A DNA stretch of 64,000 nt from Pyrenophora tritici-repentis (Eukaryota > Ascomycota > Dothideomycetes > Pleosporales > Pleosporaceae): positions 1,736,001 to 1,800,000 of the forward strand of contig NC_089396.1 in NCBI RefSeq assembly GCF_003171515.1, read 5' to 3'. Positions 35,908-46,789 of the stretch are shown piece after piece. The notes under the pieces are model-generated. The model was not told where the DNA came from. It was given only the letters and a program-made list of their open reading frames with translations, and ran no database searches. Numbering within the stretch: position 1 is the first letter of the stretch; each line of letters starts with the position of its first letter. The position numbers were made by a program, and so were the translations under genes.

Positions 35908-37259
35908 TCATTCATACAGATAGCAAAATGGCCCATCGACTGTGCTCATCAGCTCCTTGAGCTTATAAGGCCTTCCTATGTTAACCACATCGAAATCAAT
36001 CGTATCATTCAGAGTCTGTTGAGGTCCAGGACCGTCCCTGTGTGCAGGACCCGCCATAACCTGCTGTCTGTGTTCAAAGTCCTGACACTGCCAAAGGGCC
36101 CAAACGAGGTCAACCATGGCATGGTGAAACCAAAAAGGTCTATTACCATCGCTCACCGTTAGCGAAATTCAAATCACCACTGCCGTGGCATGGAAAGGTG
36201 TACAAAAAGAGAGGGAAGTTTACTTACAAATCTCCAGGAGAGACATACATATCACTGCCCGGATCCCCTGAAATCGTCAGATGCCCTACCGAGTGCATAC
36301 CATTGAAAGCCTGGAAGTCGTCTTGAAACGATTTGATATCCTTGTGCTTCGTAATGAAATCGGCGATTTGTTGGGGATGGGTAAACCGAGTGGTCAGGTA
36401 GCTGGTCAGGTCGCGCTTGACGCAGCGAGGGTTATATCCCAGGCCGTCTCGACGAGAGTTCTTGGGTATTTTATCCGCGCCATCCGCAAGGTCTATGGGT
36501 CTAGAAGATGTCAGTCTCTTTGTCGCCATTTCATTCAGAGCGTCCTCGCGGAAGAAAGAAAAAGATTGCAAAGAGAGGGAGAGGGAGAGAAACATACCCC
36601 AGGTTAACCTGCAATCCTACAAACGGCCCACTAGCGATACACCCGCCTCCCTTGCCCGCCGGCCTCCAGCGATTAGACGGATGTTCTTGGTGTTGGCCCT
36701 GGCCACTGATGCTACTATTACTCCCATCGAACAGTGGATTTGCGTCTATGTTATCTGCGAATCGGCCCCAGTTCCAGTACGGCTGTGTACCATTGTATCC
36801 GCACTCGGTCTGCAACGCGTGCTCGAATGCCGTGGTATAAAGTCTGTGAGCAGACAGAAAGCTTCCTGTGAAATGGATGTCGCCCGTTCTTTTCATGTGC
36901 ATGGCTACGAAGTCGTCGTAGCGATTCCGGCAGCCGGGACAGTCTCGGAGTTTAGATGGGCGATTAATTAGACATTTTACGGCGTTGATGTAGGCGTGTC
37001 TGTTAGAGACGGGGAGGTCGCCCCTATATGGTTTGTTAGGTAGAGTTGCGTTGGGGAGTGCGAGAGAGAGGGATGTTTACCATTCTCGTCGTATTTGGAC
37101 TTTATCTTTTGTGCATGTTTGCGACTTTGCGACATGCGCATCCATGATGGGGCGGCATTTTGCGAGTAGGTCTTCCACTGGGCCTGCGGCACAGAGTACA
37201 GATAGTAGCGATAGCGACACAAGGAGGGCGTACAACGCCCTGAGGTTGGTAGGTGCCAT
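35908..37259 (-). CDS. secreted tyrosinase (type-3 copper oxidase)
   Basis: Four exons (37259-37081, 37023-36598, 36500-36228, 36139-35908) join in phase to 369 residues. Residues 1-~26 form a signal peptide (LYALLVSLSLLSVLCAAG). CuA ligands are expected in HMKRTGDIHFTGSFLSAHR and the following TTAFEHAL. CuB ligands are expected in MHSVGHLTISGDPGSD and, after the last intron, PFWFHHAMVDLVWALWQ. PYWNWGRFAD is the conserved link between the copper sites. The family hydroxylates and oxidises phenols to quinones, used for pigment, detoxification or peptide modification. This protein is short and secreted, unlike the large cytosolic tyrosinases. All four introns carry good sites (for example TTCTAG, GTAAGT). 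Substrate is unknown. Confidence 0.9.
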
Positions 37260-38643
37260 GACGAATAACAAATAACAACGGAGGGACGACGACAGATGTT
37301 AACGGGCCAAGAGCTTTAATTGTTATTGTCTCTCTCAGTTTCCAGATCACACGTACGGGAAAAATAAATTGGGGATACCAACACGATATATATGTACCGG
37401 TATGTCATACCTCGTAAAAACGGGGGTACGGGGCTAAAAATAAAAAGATGAAGCGCTCACTCCTCTTGCTCTCTACCTTAGCCTAAGAATCTCTCAATCT
37501 CCTGCCGGAGGTCTCTCGGACACATGGCATTCTCATGTCCATTATCAATGATCAACATGTCTTGTTGGGAGCCATACGGCTGTGCTCCTTTCTTCTCAAT
37601 CATCGAATGACAAAGGTCGCGTATGTATGCTTTCCAAAGAATACGAGCAGGTCTTTGTATACGAGAGGGGTCTGTTGATTGACAAGTTTACCGAAGCTAG
37701 GACCTATCGCGATATGTGCCTTACCCGGGACCATGTGGAAGGCTGGAAGCAACTATCGAAATACACGGCGATCATTTCGGCAAACGGGAGTTAGATTATA
37801 CTTACCTCATGGGTGCCCGGAGCATTCTGTGCACGCGCTGATTAACTGGATGCACATCATTTTAGCGATCAGTGCTTACCGCAGAGGTACCACCGAGGAC
37901 TTGGCTGTTCGTGTTCTCACGTAAGCGCAAAGGCGCATGGAGCGACGTGGTCTTTTGGGTGTGAGCTCTGTGACTTTGGAAAACAAGAGTCTCTGTTGTG
38001 GAAATATCATTCCTTACACAAGCGGCGATCTTCATGTCTTACCAGGTTGCCGGAATTTCCTCTGGGATGATCAGCACCAAGCCTTGAAATAGCATGATTT
38101 CCCTAAGTGGTTACCCCTGATACCAACACCGCTAGTTTAGCTCCTCCGAATGTATCCCGCTAGCAAGAGTTACGAACAAAGTGCTCCAAGCTCTCTTTCG
38201 CATACGGCGAGGATCGATCCGGCAAGAAAAGCCGAGTAACTACTCTGACGGCCATAGGGAGAGTGCCGTAAGGATGATGTTGAGACGAAGTTGGGGAGGT
38301 GTCGCGGATCGAGAGGTTATTGGAGTTCGTTTGTGAGTACGTACTTGACGATTTTCACCAGTGGCGGCGGTCGAAAGACCTTAAGATGTGATAAGCTGTG
38401 AAAGAGGTCCAGAATCTAAGTGGGTCATAGTCGGAACACCGATAACGTTCGGTATCAATATTTCAATTGTGATATTTAGTTGTGACTAAACCCCGATGGC
38501 GTGTCGAAGTCATTACGAGGCTCTTCAAATACACGCCATCTCTGCAGAGGCTAACCAAATGTCGGCTGCTGGCATTAATTTCCTCGTCTTCACAACTATT
38601 ACCAAAGCAATACAAAGATAAAACCAAAGCTGTGTCCCATACG
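37260..38643. other. intergenic with a decayed minus-strand gene
   Basis: Contains the tyrosinase promoter (about 37260-37470) and the probable pseudogene described separately. No intact gene was found. Confidence 0.5.
37478..38330 (-). pseudogene. probable decayed gene, family not recognised
   Basis: Minus-strand blocks look coding but sit in different frames. From about 37755 to 37600 the frame reads FHMVPGKAHIAIGPSFGKLV and then TPLVYKDLLVFFGKHTYATF, ending at a TGA. A shifted frame begins within that stop region and reads MIEKKGAQPYGSQQDMLIID and NGHENAMCPRDLRQEIERFL before a TAA at 37478. The two blocks would be continuous with one inserted base. Farther upstream (38330-37920) are open but interrupted stretches, one resembling a signal peptide (LRLNIILTALSLWPS). 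Together these suggest an inactivated gene. No donor and acceptor pair rescues the junction. Left and right limits are approximate. Confidence 0.4.
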
Positions 38644-39752
38644 CTATTCAAGTTCATGCTTGGCCTGATAAACAACAGTGGGCATTTCAGCCGGACGTTG
38701 GTTTAACTGCGCTTCTGATGCGACATCGCCATGTGGCAACTCGTGAATTTCCGCGGTACTATACTTTGGTTTGAGGTCTGTCGGTGCTGCTAGAGCGACA
38801 TTGCTGTTTGATATCTTGTAGTCGTTCGCGGTGGCGGGTTTATGATCATAGTATACCGGGGCGTCCAACTCAACATTGTTATATGGTCCTTCGTAAACGG
38901 TCTCGGTGTTGTACTTGAGATCATTATTGGTGGAAGGCAGGAATTTGTGGTTCTGTACCTCCGGTTCTGAACTTTCACATGCTTTTCTTTGATTTCGTTT
39001 CCGACGCAGACAAAAGCCCAGAAGGATGAGTCCGATGAGTATTGCAATGCCGATCCCAGCGCCAATGGCAGCTTTGACAGTAAAAGAGAGCCCTGGAGAG
39101 TACGTATAATAACCTCCGGGCGGAGCGGTATTGTCAGGAGATGTTGGATAAGAGGTGGCGGAAGAGAAAGATGTTACGCCAGCGGTGGCAGAAGCCAGAG
39201 CGGAGATATCCGATATTGTCATCGAAGAATCTGGTAACTGAGAGAATATTAGTACTGTCATCTGCCATTGCTCAGAGCACCCCTTACATATATGCCAGAG
39301 AAAGCAGCGTCATTGATGAAAGAGACACTTTTAAAGGACCATTTGAACTCGGCCGATTCTATAGGCTCTGAAATCGACGTCGTCGTCGTATACTGTTGTC
39401 TCTTATAGACGTCATGCTCTCCAAGCGTAGGATAGGTGGAAAGAGCCCAAAACTCGTCGCCCCATGACGTGATTTCCCAATATACACTGTCATCCAACGT
39501 TTCATTTTTAACCATGGTGAGTGATTCAGTATCGTTGCTGTTCACAAAAGCACCTAGGTAGCTGTCGGCTCCACCAAGATGAGAGCGTATCACCCAGACT
39601 GTAGAATTGAACCGAAGCACTTGCCACTCCGTGCCTTGTTGTTTTTCATCCTTAGGGATACCGGCTATGGCCTCGTAAGAGAAATAATGAGTTGGAGAAT
39701 CTGCTGTTGACATCCGATACCATTGGTTCGAATGAAGATCTGTTGTTGACAT
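38644..39752 (-). CDS. single-pass membrane protein with lectin-like N-terminal domain
   Basis: Two exons (39752-39288, 39237-38644) join in phase 0 across a 49-50-base intron (GTAAGG, TACTAAT, CTCAG) to 352 residues. There is no classical signal peptide at the ATG. Residues 1-155 form an all-beta-like domain with Trp-rich repeats (SNQWYRMSTADSPTHYFSYE, VYWEITSWGDEFWALSTYP) reminiscent of ricin-B/beta-trefoil proteins; that similarity is by eye only. A Ser/Thr-rich stem follows, then one membrane helix (AAIGAGIGIAILIGLILLGF), a stop-transfer CLRRKRNQRK, and a cytosolic tail of about 115 residues rich in Tyr, Pro and Asn. The topology resembles fungal surface sensors, but the ligand is unknown. 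Confidence 0.75.
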
Positions 39753-41191
39753 TTTTGCTACTCTGTATGCCCCGAAAAATCTTTGGGTTGTGTATGTAGA
39801 CAAGACAGATGAGAAGGGAACGATGGGCAACGCAACAGCACACTGAAGCGGAGAGGAACGATAAATACCATGAGTGCTGGATTCTTGTGAAAGCGAAGTC
39901 GACTTTTTTCTGGCGTCTAGTAACGTGGGCGCAGCCTAGCGTGCCGTAGGTGGAGATAACAGCCGCCATCAATGAAGTGCTCTTGGAAGTCGTTCACATG
40001 TTGCCTCATGTAGTGTACCCGAAAGGTAACGTGAATATTGCGAAATGATACGTTAGTGCATATAGTGGTTCACGGATCCATTTGTATGCTTATTTACTAC
40101 TTAGGCAGTTGTAATCGACTTGCTTTGAACCTCAGACATCTAGATGGCTCGGCTTCTCGTAAGTCTACACTAGCAATGCGTCGCATCCATTTTCAGCTGT
40201 TGGTTCTACGGCGTTGAGGCGTGCGGAGGCGCATGTAGGCGATCTAACTAACACCGTGCTTCTTCTCAGCTTGATGTCTCAATCGGGTCTTCCAGCCTGA
40301 CAGACACGCTCAAGCTGAAAGAGAAATCATCGGACCATATTCCAAACTTTACCAGTCCTTGGCAATACTCTTTACAAGAGCGTCTTTTGAAGTGGTGTGT
40401 GGATAGTGTGAGTGGATGGGTGTTGGGGCTGAGCAAGACTTTACCTTAGCTCGAGGCGGGGAAAGCGCAACCATTCGATGACGTGCATACGGCTTCCAGA
40501 TTCAATACACCAATTGAACGAAGCTGTAATGGAACTCCGTATTATTTGTCTTCCTTTAGATCTTTGAAGGCACTCGAGAGATGCAAGTGTGGCATCCTGT
40601 TAGGACCTTGACCTCTTAGTTCCAGTTTGTGACCGAACGATCGCTATGCAAAGCGACATTTGACACTCTATCACATGTACTTCGGGGTTTGACCGGATCC
40701 ACATCGTTGCTAAAGAATCGTATATACTACCTAGGGGCTAACCCTAAGACTTATCCCACCTACCAAAACTATCTGCACCCCTTCCAGCCCTATCCGACCC
40801 GAACACCAGGCTGGGACATCCGCTACCATGTGACACTTTCAATTCTCTCGATGTCTAGATGCCGCTAAAACTGCACCCCGCACAAAGTACAAGCCACGCT
40901 AACAATTAGCGGACCGAGAATTCAGTAGCCCACTGCAGTACAACATGAGAATAGTATGATTGAGAAACGTCTTCACTACTTCAGCGAATGGGAGTATTCA
41001 TACTTAGTAACGTTGTGTAATAGAGAAATAAGGGTAGTGGAACTCGGCTTGGTACAACAACCAGGAAGCCCTGAATGCCTATTTCATTTTACATCGCGAC
41101 ATATCATCTATGCGAAGGTAACAAACGAGTATATTCGCACCCACAACACCACGCCCTACCCATCATCCCCCACCCTCCACAACAATACCCC
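39753..41191. other. 1.4-kb interval, no gene seen
   Basis: Between the membrane-protein gene (upstream side) and the 3' end of NOC3. Short open frames near 40629 and 40956 on the plus strand are not protein-like. No repeats were noted. Confidence 0.45.
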
Positions 41192-43234
41192 TTATTTACT
41201 AGCCTCAAGCACATTCCTCTCCACACCTCCAACAGCCTCCCTAACACTAGGCGCAAAATGACTCCTTAGAATCTCGCCCTCCCAAACCGTCGCGGCAAAA
41301 GGATTACTACCCTCAATCTCCGCCTTGAGCGTATCAAACACACCGTCGCCTCTCCTCTCCTCTGTATTCCACAGCGGCGCCACCTTCTTGCCATGCGTCT
41401 TTGTGATGCGGTTGAGCAGTCCCAACATCGCCGTGCACGACTTCTCCGGCAGATGCAGCGAGATGGACATGAGTTGTTTAGCAAATGCAGCGACGCGCAG
41501 GGGCGGGACGGCGCGGATGGAAGCAGCAGGCAGAAGGATAGAGGATAGCGACCGGATGAGGAGAACAATGGTAGTTTGGACGTTAATTTTGGCCGTGTCG
41601 GCATGCGAGGTTGCGGCATTGGGGTCCGGGAGATGGAGAGATTTGGAGCTGAGTTCGATATCTGGGTTTAGGGCTACAGGGTGCAAAGTGCGGTAGAGAT
41701 GGGTGATGAAGTAGCTGAGATCTAGTTTGAGTGCTGATGCTGTTTTGGCGCCTTCTTGGCCTTCGAGGAGGGCAAAGGCGGTGATGACGCAGAGTAGGGA
41801 TTCACGTGTAAGGTTACGGTCCGGGGCTTCATTGTCGTCATCGTCATCGGAGGCGTCTTCATCTTCTTCAATGGAGGCGGCGGCTGTGAGTTCGGCGGTT
41901 GCGATGATGTCGCGTAGGGCTTCTAGGATGTCACCGAAGAAGTCTTGGTTGATTAGGTGTGCGTAGCGTGCCAGACCTTCTAGCACGGCGCCCATGAGCT
42001 TTGGAGAGCGGGCTTTGAGGATTCTGAAGTAGGCTACAAAGACCATTTTGAGTGTCTCGGCTTGCATCCTGTCGCGCTCTTCGTGGCTTACAGCTGCGTC
42101 TGCTTCCTTGAATTCTTTCTCAATTGCCTTCTTCTCTTTCAACTCTTTTCGTGTCCGCTTCGTCCTGAACTCGCGCTTCTGCTTTAGCTTCTTGCCATTG
42201 ACCATTGGTTGCTCCGCCTTGTCGACGGAATGGTAGGAAGCTTTTTGGGAGAACTCGGATAACAGTCGCAGATGTAAGAAGGTGTTCAGCACACTTTCAT
42301 CGAAATGGTAATTCCGACTCTTCATCATCTTCGTGAGCATGGTGACAGCTTCCAGCGCAGCATTGCCATCCTCGTCGTTCTCAAACAGCGACTCCATCGC
42401 CTCCCTACATCGCACAAAGTCGGCATCCACCTTTCTCATGCTTAGTTTTCCGACCAAGATCTTTAGTATTTCTCCGCGAAAGTTGAAGTGCGGTACCGAG
42501 TTCAACAAGTTGCAGGCGCAACTAATAGCAACAGTTGCTAAACTAGCAATCTGCTCGTTGTTCGATCCACTGGATTTTGCCAGTTTTGCTAGATGCTTGA
42601 TGTATGCCTCATAACTCGAAACCAGCTTCTGCTCAAATTGCCGTAGCTTCTTGACCTCCTTTGAAATCTTCTCTTGCATCTTCTCTTCCGACAACGGCCG
42701 TATCCTGTACCCTGGAATGATGTCCTTGAAAATGGAAACTTGCGTCGCTAGTGCCAGCTTCTTGACCGTAATGTTCTCCGAGTCCGCAAGCGCCTGCAGC
42801 GTCTTGAGCGCCCCAATATGCTCCTCCGGGTCCTCATTGACTAAACTCGCTATCCTGGCAAGCTCTTCCTTCGCCTCGAGTATCTGTTGCCGCGCGGGTA
42901 TCTTGGGCTTCTGTTCCTCAACTTCTTCGACGTCCGAATCGGCGACTTCTTCATTCTCGCTTCCAGATCCTAGAAAACTATCCGACTCTTCGTCCTTGAC
43001 ATCCTGTGCCGTGGGCGCCGCCGCTACCCATCCTTCCGTCGTCTTGACTGGTAATCTCTTATTCTCCTTTTGTTTTTTCAGCTTGCGCGGCCGCGTCTCA
43101 TAGTCTTGCTCAAGATCCCATTTGGCCGCATTCTTCAGAAACTTTGCCTTGTGGTCCTCTGTCGCTCCATTCGCACGCGCACCATCTTCCGGCGGCGACA
43201 ATCTTCTTCTCTTCGGAGCCGGTACTCGGGACAT
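41192..43234 (-). CDS. NOC3: nucleolar complex-associated protein 3 (Noc3)
   Basis: A single exon of 680 residues from the ATG at 43234 (MSRVPAPKRRRLSPPEDG); in-frame codons upstream lack a better ATG context. A basic N-terminal region, then an acidic patch (ESDSFLGSGSENEEVADSD), lead into the armadillo-like Noc domain from about residue 150 (ILEAKEELARIASLVNEDPE). The core includes MQEKISKEVKKLRQFEQKLV and the CBF/Noc-type block ESLLCVITAFALLEGQ, which is followed by a TCP-1-unrelated helical end. Noc3 forms a heterodimer with Noc2 that escorts pre-60S particles from nucleolus to nucleoplasm and, in yeast, also takes part in DNA replication licensing. It is divergent from NIP7, also a 60S factor. 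Confidence 0.92.
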   Translation of the reverse strand: MSRVPAPKRRRLSPPEDGARANGATEDHKAKFLKNAAKWDLEQDYETRPRKLKKQKENKRLPVKTTEGWVAAAPTAQDVKDEESDSFLGSGSENEEVADSDVEEVEEQKPKIPARQQILEAKEELARIASLVNEDPEEHIGALKTLQALADSENITVKKLALATQVSIFKDIIPGYRIRPLSEEKMQEKISKEVKKLRQFEQKLVSSYEAYIKHLAKLAKSSGSNNEQIASLATVAISCACNLLNSVPHFNFRGEILKILVGKLSMRKVDADFVRCREAMESLFENDEDGNAALEAVTMLTKMMKSRNYHFDESVLNTFLHLRLLSEFSQKASYHSVDKAEQPMVNGKKLKQKREFRTKRTRKELKEKKAIEKEFKEADAAVSHEERDRMQAETLKMVFVAYFRILKARSPKLMGAVLEGLARYAHLINQDFFGDILEALRDIIATAELTAAASIEEDEDASDDDDDNEAPDRNLTRESLLCVITAFALLEGQEGAKTASALKLDLSYFITHLYRTLHPVALNPDIELSSKSLHLPDPNAATSHADTAKINVQTTIVLLIRSLSSILLPAASIRAVPPLRVAAFAKQLMSISLHLPEKSCTAMLGLLNRITKTHGKKVAPLWNTEERRGDGVFDTLKAEIEGSNPFAATVWEGEILRSHFAPSVREAVGGVERNVLEASK

Positions 43235-43485
43235 GATTTCGCAAAAGAGAAAATATCCAGAGAAACCGGATATATAGAAGTGGGAACGGAATTGGTGTTC
43301 TCGTGTTTGAGTCCGTCGCAAACAATTCTGAAATTTTGGCGGTAGGACGCCGGCGGGCGGAGACTAGCCGCTTTTCCGCTCCACATTTTCTTCGGGGACA
43401 GGCAGAGAATCTCGAACTTTACGACTTTGCGCCGAAGACCATCCAAATCTATACCAAGCTTCAAACTTGCCCGCAATACACAAAG
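43235..43485. promoter_or_regulatory. bidirectional promoter NOC3/NIP7
   Basis: Only 251 bases separate the two divergent start codons of two 60S biogenesis factors, so the promoter is presumably shared or overlapping. No element was assigned. Confidence 0.6.
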
Positions 43486-44220
43486 ATGCGTCCCCTCACA
43501 GAACCAGAGACTAAAGTCCTCTTCGAGAAACTCGCTACATACTGCGGAAAAGGTATATCGAACCTCATTGCCGACCCAACTGGCGGCAACGATCGCAATG
43601 TCTTCCGCGTACAGGTAAGTAGCCCAGTGGACACAGCTATGCGCCCTTCCATATCACCACCATCTGCAACACCTCGTCTCCCTCCAAAACCTCCAAAAAC
43701 CCCAAATCCACCATTCACCAATCTAACACCTCCAGGGCTCCCGCTGCTACTACGTGCGCGAATCCCTCGCCAACCTCGCCACAAGCGTCGCCCGCGACAA
43801 CCTCCTCAGTCTAGGAATCTGCCTGGGGAAATTCACAAAAACAGGAAAATTCCGCCTCCATATCACCGCGCTCAGTGTAATCGCCCCGCACGCCCGCTAC
43901 AAGGTCTGGGTTAAGCAGAATGGCGAGATGCCATTTTTGTACGGCGGCAATGTGTTGAAGGCGCACGTGGGGAGGTGGAGCGAGGACTGTCCTGAACATC
44001 AGGGTGTTGTGGTGTTGAGTATGAATGATACACCGCTGGTAAGTTGGGCGAGAGAGATTGAGGGGAGAGGAATTGGGCTGACTTTCGATATTAGGGATTC
44101 GGAGTAAGTGCGAGATCGACGGCTGAGGCGCGCAAGTTGGATCCTACGGGTATTGTGACGTTTAGACAAGCGGATATTGGCGAGTATCTGAGAGAGGAAG
44201 ATACCTTGTTTACGACTTGA
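43486..44220 (+). CDS. NIP7: 60S ribosome biogenesis factor Nip7
   Basis: Three exons (43486-43614, 43736-44038, 44095-44220) join in phase 0 to 185 residues, near the usual 180. The start [19 protein letters not shown] and the block [20 protein letters not shown] are characteristic of Nip7. The PUA domain spans [20 protein letters not shown] to [18 protein letters not shown]. The third exon supplies the end of the PUA domain; without the last intron the frame would stop 23 codons too early. Nip7 is an RNA-binding protein needed for 27S pre-rRNA processing. Acceptors are CCAG and TTAG, with CTAAC before the first. Confidence 0.96.
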
Positions 44221-44825
44221 GCTGTGGAAGAAAGCTTGGTAGTGGACGACACTTTTCATCAAGAGCTGAATGTACGAAGGTGATTTCTTCGTTCAAGCAA
44301 AAAAGGAAAGACTGGGTGCACGTTGGTATGACGTGGGACAGTACACACATATGTGCAAGACGAACGCGCTCTCTGTAGGCAATGGGGAACAGGAGGAATG
44401 AAGAAGCGTCGTGTATGCAAATAACGGGCACATGGATGAAGGACTACTCTAGACCGAAAACATATACGAATAAGAGATACCCAAGCACCTTTTCACTGTC
44501 ATAGTTCGTTCGATTCGCATTAAGCACAGGCACGAGTATTATTCTATAACGTTTCGCACATGCTTTCTATACTGCGGACTTTGCTCTTGCTCATGTCCTC
44601 CAGCCCATGCATGACCCTGATATACATATGTAGGCTTCTTTTTGACGCAAACCGCTTGACCCGGCGAAAAGAAGGGTGGGTATCAATCTTACGACCCTTG
44701 TATTCTCCCTCGCGACAACAGGGAAGAAAAATCTGCCCGTGGAAATTTCGCAGTCTGTTCTATTGTACAGTAGTGTTATACCGCCAAAGCAAAACTCCAA
44801 AGGAAATGTATGTGCAATCAAGCTT
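44221..44825. other. tail-to-tail interval NIP7/ISY1
   Basis: Six hundred bases between convergent stop codons, holding two 3' regions. No gene recognised. Confidence 0.55.
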
Positions 44826-45581
44826 TCAGCCGAGCTTCTCGAGGAGCTTCCTTCGCCTGCGTTCCACGAGCTCGTTGTTGACTTCTTCGAGTGTGGGTAC
44901 GCGCCACCGCACGCCATCACCCGCGTCGCCTGGTATCTCCATCCATTCTCTCTGCGCCTTGCTAGGTTTGTCGGTGAGATCGTCGTCGAGTAGCATGAAG
45001 TTATCCCATGCCTCCTTCTCCTTCGCCTTCTCGTATGCGAGCAGTGTGCCGTCCTCTTCGTCCAGGTTGTAGCCATAGTAGCCCGCATCCACCTTTTGCC
45101 TGAGTTCGCTCCTCTTCTCGCGGCCCTTGTCCATGTCATCCTCTGGTCTGCTCTGCCTCTCAAACAGCTCTTTTACACCCGGCAGGTCTTTTGCTCGTCC
45201 AAAATATCGGTATCCCTTGCCTCCTCCCGGAACCTCGCGTCCCTCCTCGTCCAGTACCCGCCCACCTCTCATGTAATTAGGCCCACCCAGATTCCTGATC
45301 TGGCTCTCCCACATGTGTTTTTCCCTCATGAGTTTGTTGATCTCGTCATTGAGGTCACGGATTTGGTAGTCTGAAAGGGCTTCATCCTGGATTTTGGTCA
45401 CCTTGCGCGAGATCTCCTTGAGGACCTGGCCGCGCCACTTTTCGCACACGGGGATCTGGTTGACGGCTGTGATGAGCTTGGGGCGGCGGGTGCGTGAGAT
45501 GTCGATGATTCCAGCCTCGGCAGCTTGAGCTGCGCGGAAGCGGAAGAGCATCGAGTGCGCCTTCTCCGAGTTTCGTGCCAT
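44826..45581 (-). CDS. ISY1: pre-mRNA-splicing factor Isy1
   Basis: A single exon of 251 residues. The start MARNSEKAHSMLFRFRAAQA is the nearly invariant Isy1 N-terminus. The conserved middle is RRPKLITAVNQIPVCEKWRG and QIRNLGGPNYMRG, then GYRYFGRAKDLPGVKELFE. The C-terminal half is charged and helical and contains the KPSKAQREWMEIP segment. Isy1 belongs to the Prp19-associated complex and helps position the branch site in the spliceosome around the first catalytic step. No intron is needed. Confidence 0.96.
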   Translation of the reverse strand: MARNSEKAHSMLFRFRAAQAAEAGIIDISRTRRPKLITAVNQIPVCEKWRGQVLKEISRKVTKIQDEALSDYQIRDLNDEINKLMREKHMWESQIRNLGGPNYMRGGRVLDEEGREVPGGGKGYRYFGRAKDLPGVKELFERQSRPEDDMDKGREKRSELRQKVDAGYYGYNLDEEDGTLLAYEKAKEKEAWDNFMLLDDDLTDKPSKAQREWMEIPGDAGDGVRWRVPTLEEVNNELVERRRRKLLEKLG

Positions 45582-46789
45582 TGTTGCGGTTGTGTCTCGG
45601 TGTGATGAATGGGTTTAATGGGAGGTCAAGCGTGGCTGGAAAGTGGCTCTGATGTGTCTTGTGTTGGTGTTGGATGTTGGGGCACGTAGGGTGCTGTGTC
45701 GCGCTCTCCCCTGTCGCGGTGATTCGTATTAAGCGTGGGTCGCGCTGCGCGCAAGTTTATTAAATATACAGGAAGCTGCCCGCAGTCGCAGAAAGAAAGG
45801 TTTGATAGAGAATCCGTGATTCGCGATTGGCGATGTTGGTGTGATCGAGGGGGGAAACAAAATGGCAAACGCGTAGGCTGGAGCGAAAGTTTGGTGTTTC
45901 AACCGCTAGTACCTGTGGGTGACGCACGGCGCACCTTGGCGTTCTGGCCAAGGGGCGCCCATCAACATGCATGAACTTCATACATCCAAGCCCACTTGCT
46001 ATCATAACCCACTTCACAGTTGTATGAGCAACCTGCTGTTCGCCTAGATTCACCAGCTTGGCCCCAGATCGTGCCTACCCTTGCCGCATAAGCAATTTCT
46101 TATCCACGGTAGCCCACGGGGAATTTCCTTGTTCGTCCCCGATCCATCATGAACTACCAGAAGTCTACTACTACTACTACTACTGAGTCATAAGCATCAA
46201 CATCACGACTTGTCATGTTTCCAATTTACGTCTTTATTGATTCGTCCCCTATCAATCTAACAGCTGGCCGTCAACATGCGCCTCAAACAGCGAGTAATAC
46301 ATTATCTAACACCACCATGCTAACAATATAGGAGAACAAAGCTGGCAGGACAACTCCAGAGTGAGTAGGGAATATAAAGCCCGAATTACAAACGTTCTGA
46401 GAAACGAGTCTAGACGAATGGAATGAAGTCGGATTCTAGTCCGAAGGGCATGCGTCAGGTCGTCTCAATGTACAGCTCCACCCCTAGTCGAGCGTGCTGC
46501 GCAAATCCAATAGGCAATGCTTAATCCGTGAACGCCATGCCCAAAGCTCCTTCAACCCACATCTAGTATTGGTTTGCTGTTGTTTAATCCGAATCCAAAC
46601 CGAAGTGTGACGTCCGAATGCCCAAAGATGAGCTGAGAGATACATAGGAAAATGGGGGCGATCCCCAAGAGATATGGATAATGCTAAGGAAAGAAAGACT
46701 GTCAGTCAAGTCATTGACTAGTATAGTGCTGTGTCGTCGACACAAGCACAAGGGGTAGTAAAGGAATGCTTGTAGGTGTAGGAGGGAGT
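45582..46789. other. 1.2-kb interval, 5' of ISY1 and 3' of the ApsA-like gene
   Basis: Contains the ISY1 promoter and leader (about 45582-45750) and the 3' flank of the ApsA-like gene. A short CTA repeat sits near 46166. No open frame is convincing. Confidence 0.5.
46166..46183. repeat. CTA/ACT trinucleotide repeat
   Basis: Six tandem CTA units in non-coding DNA. Confidence 0.7.
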
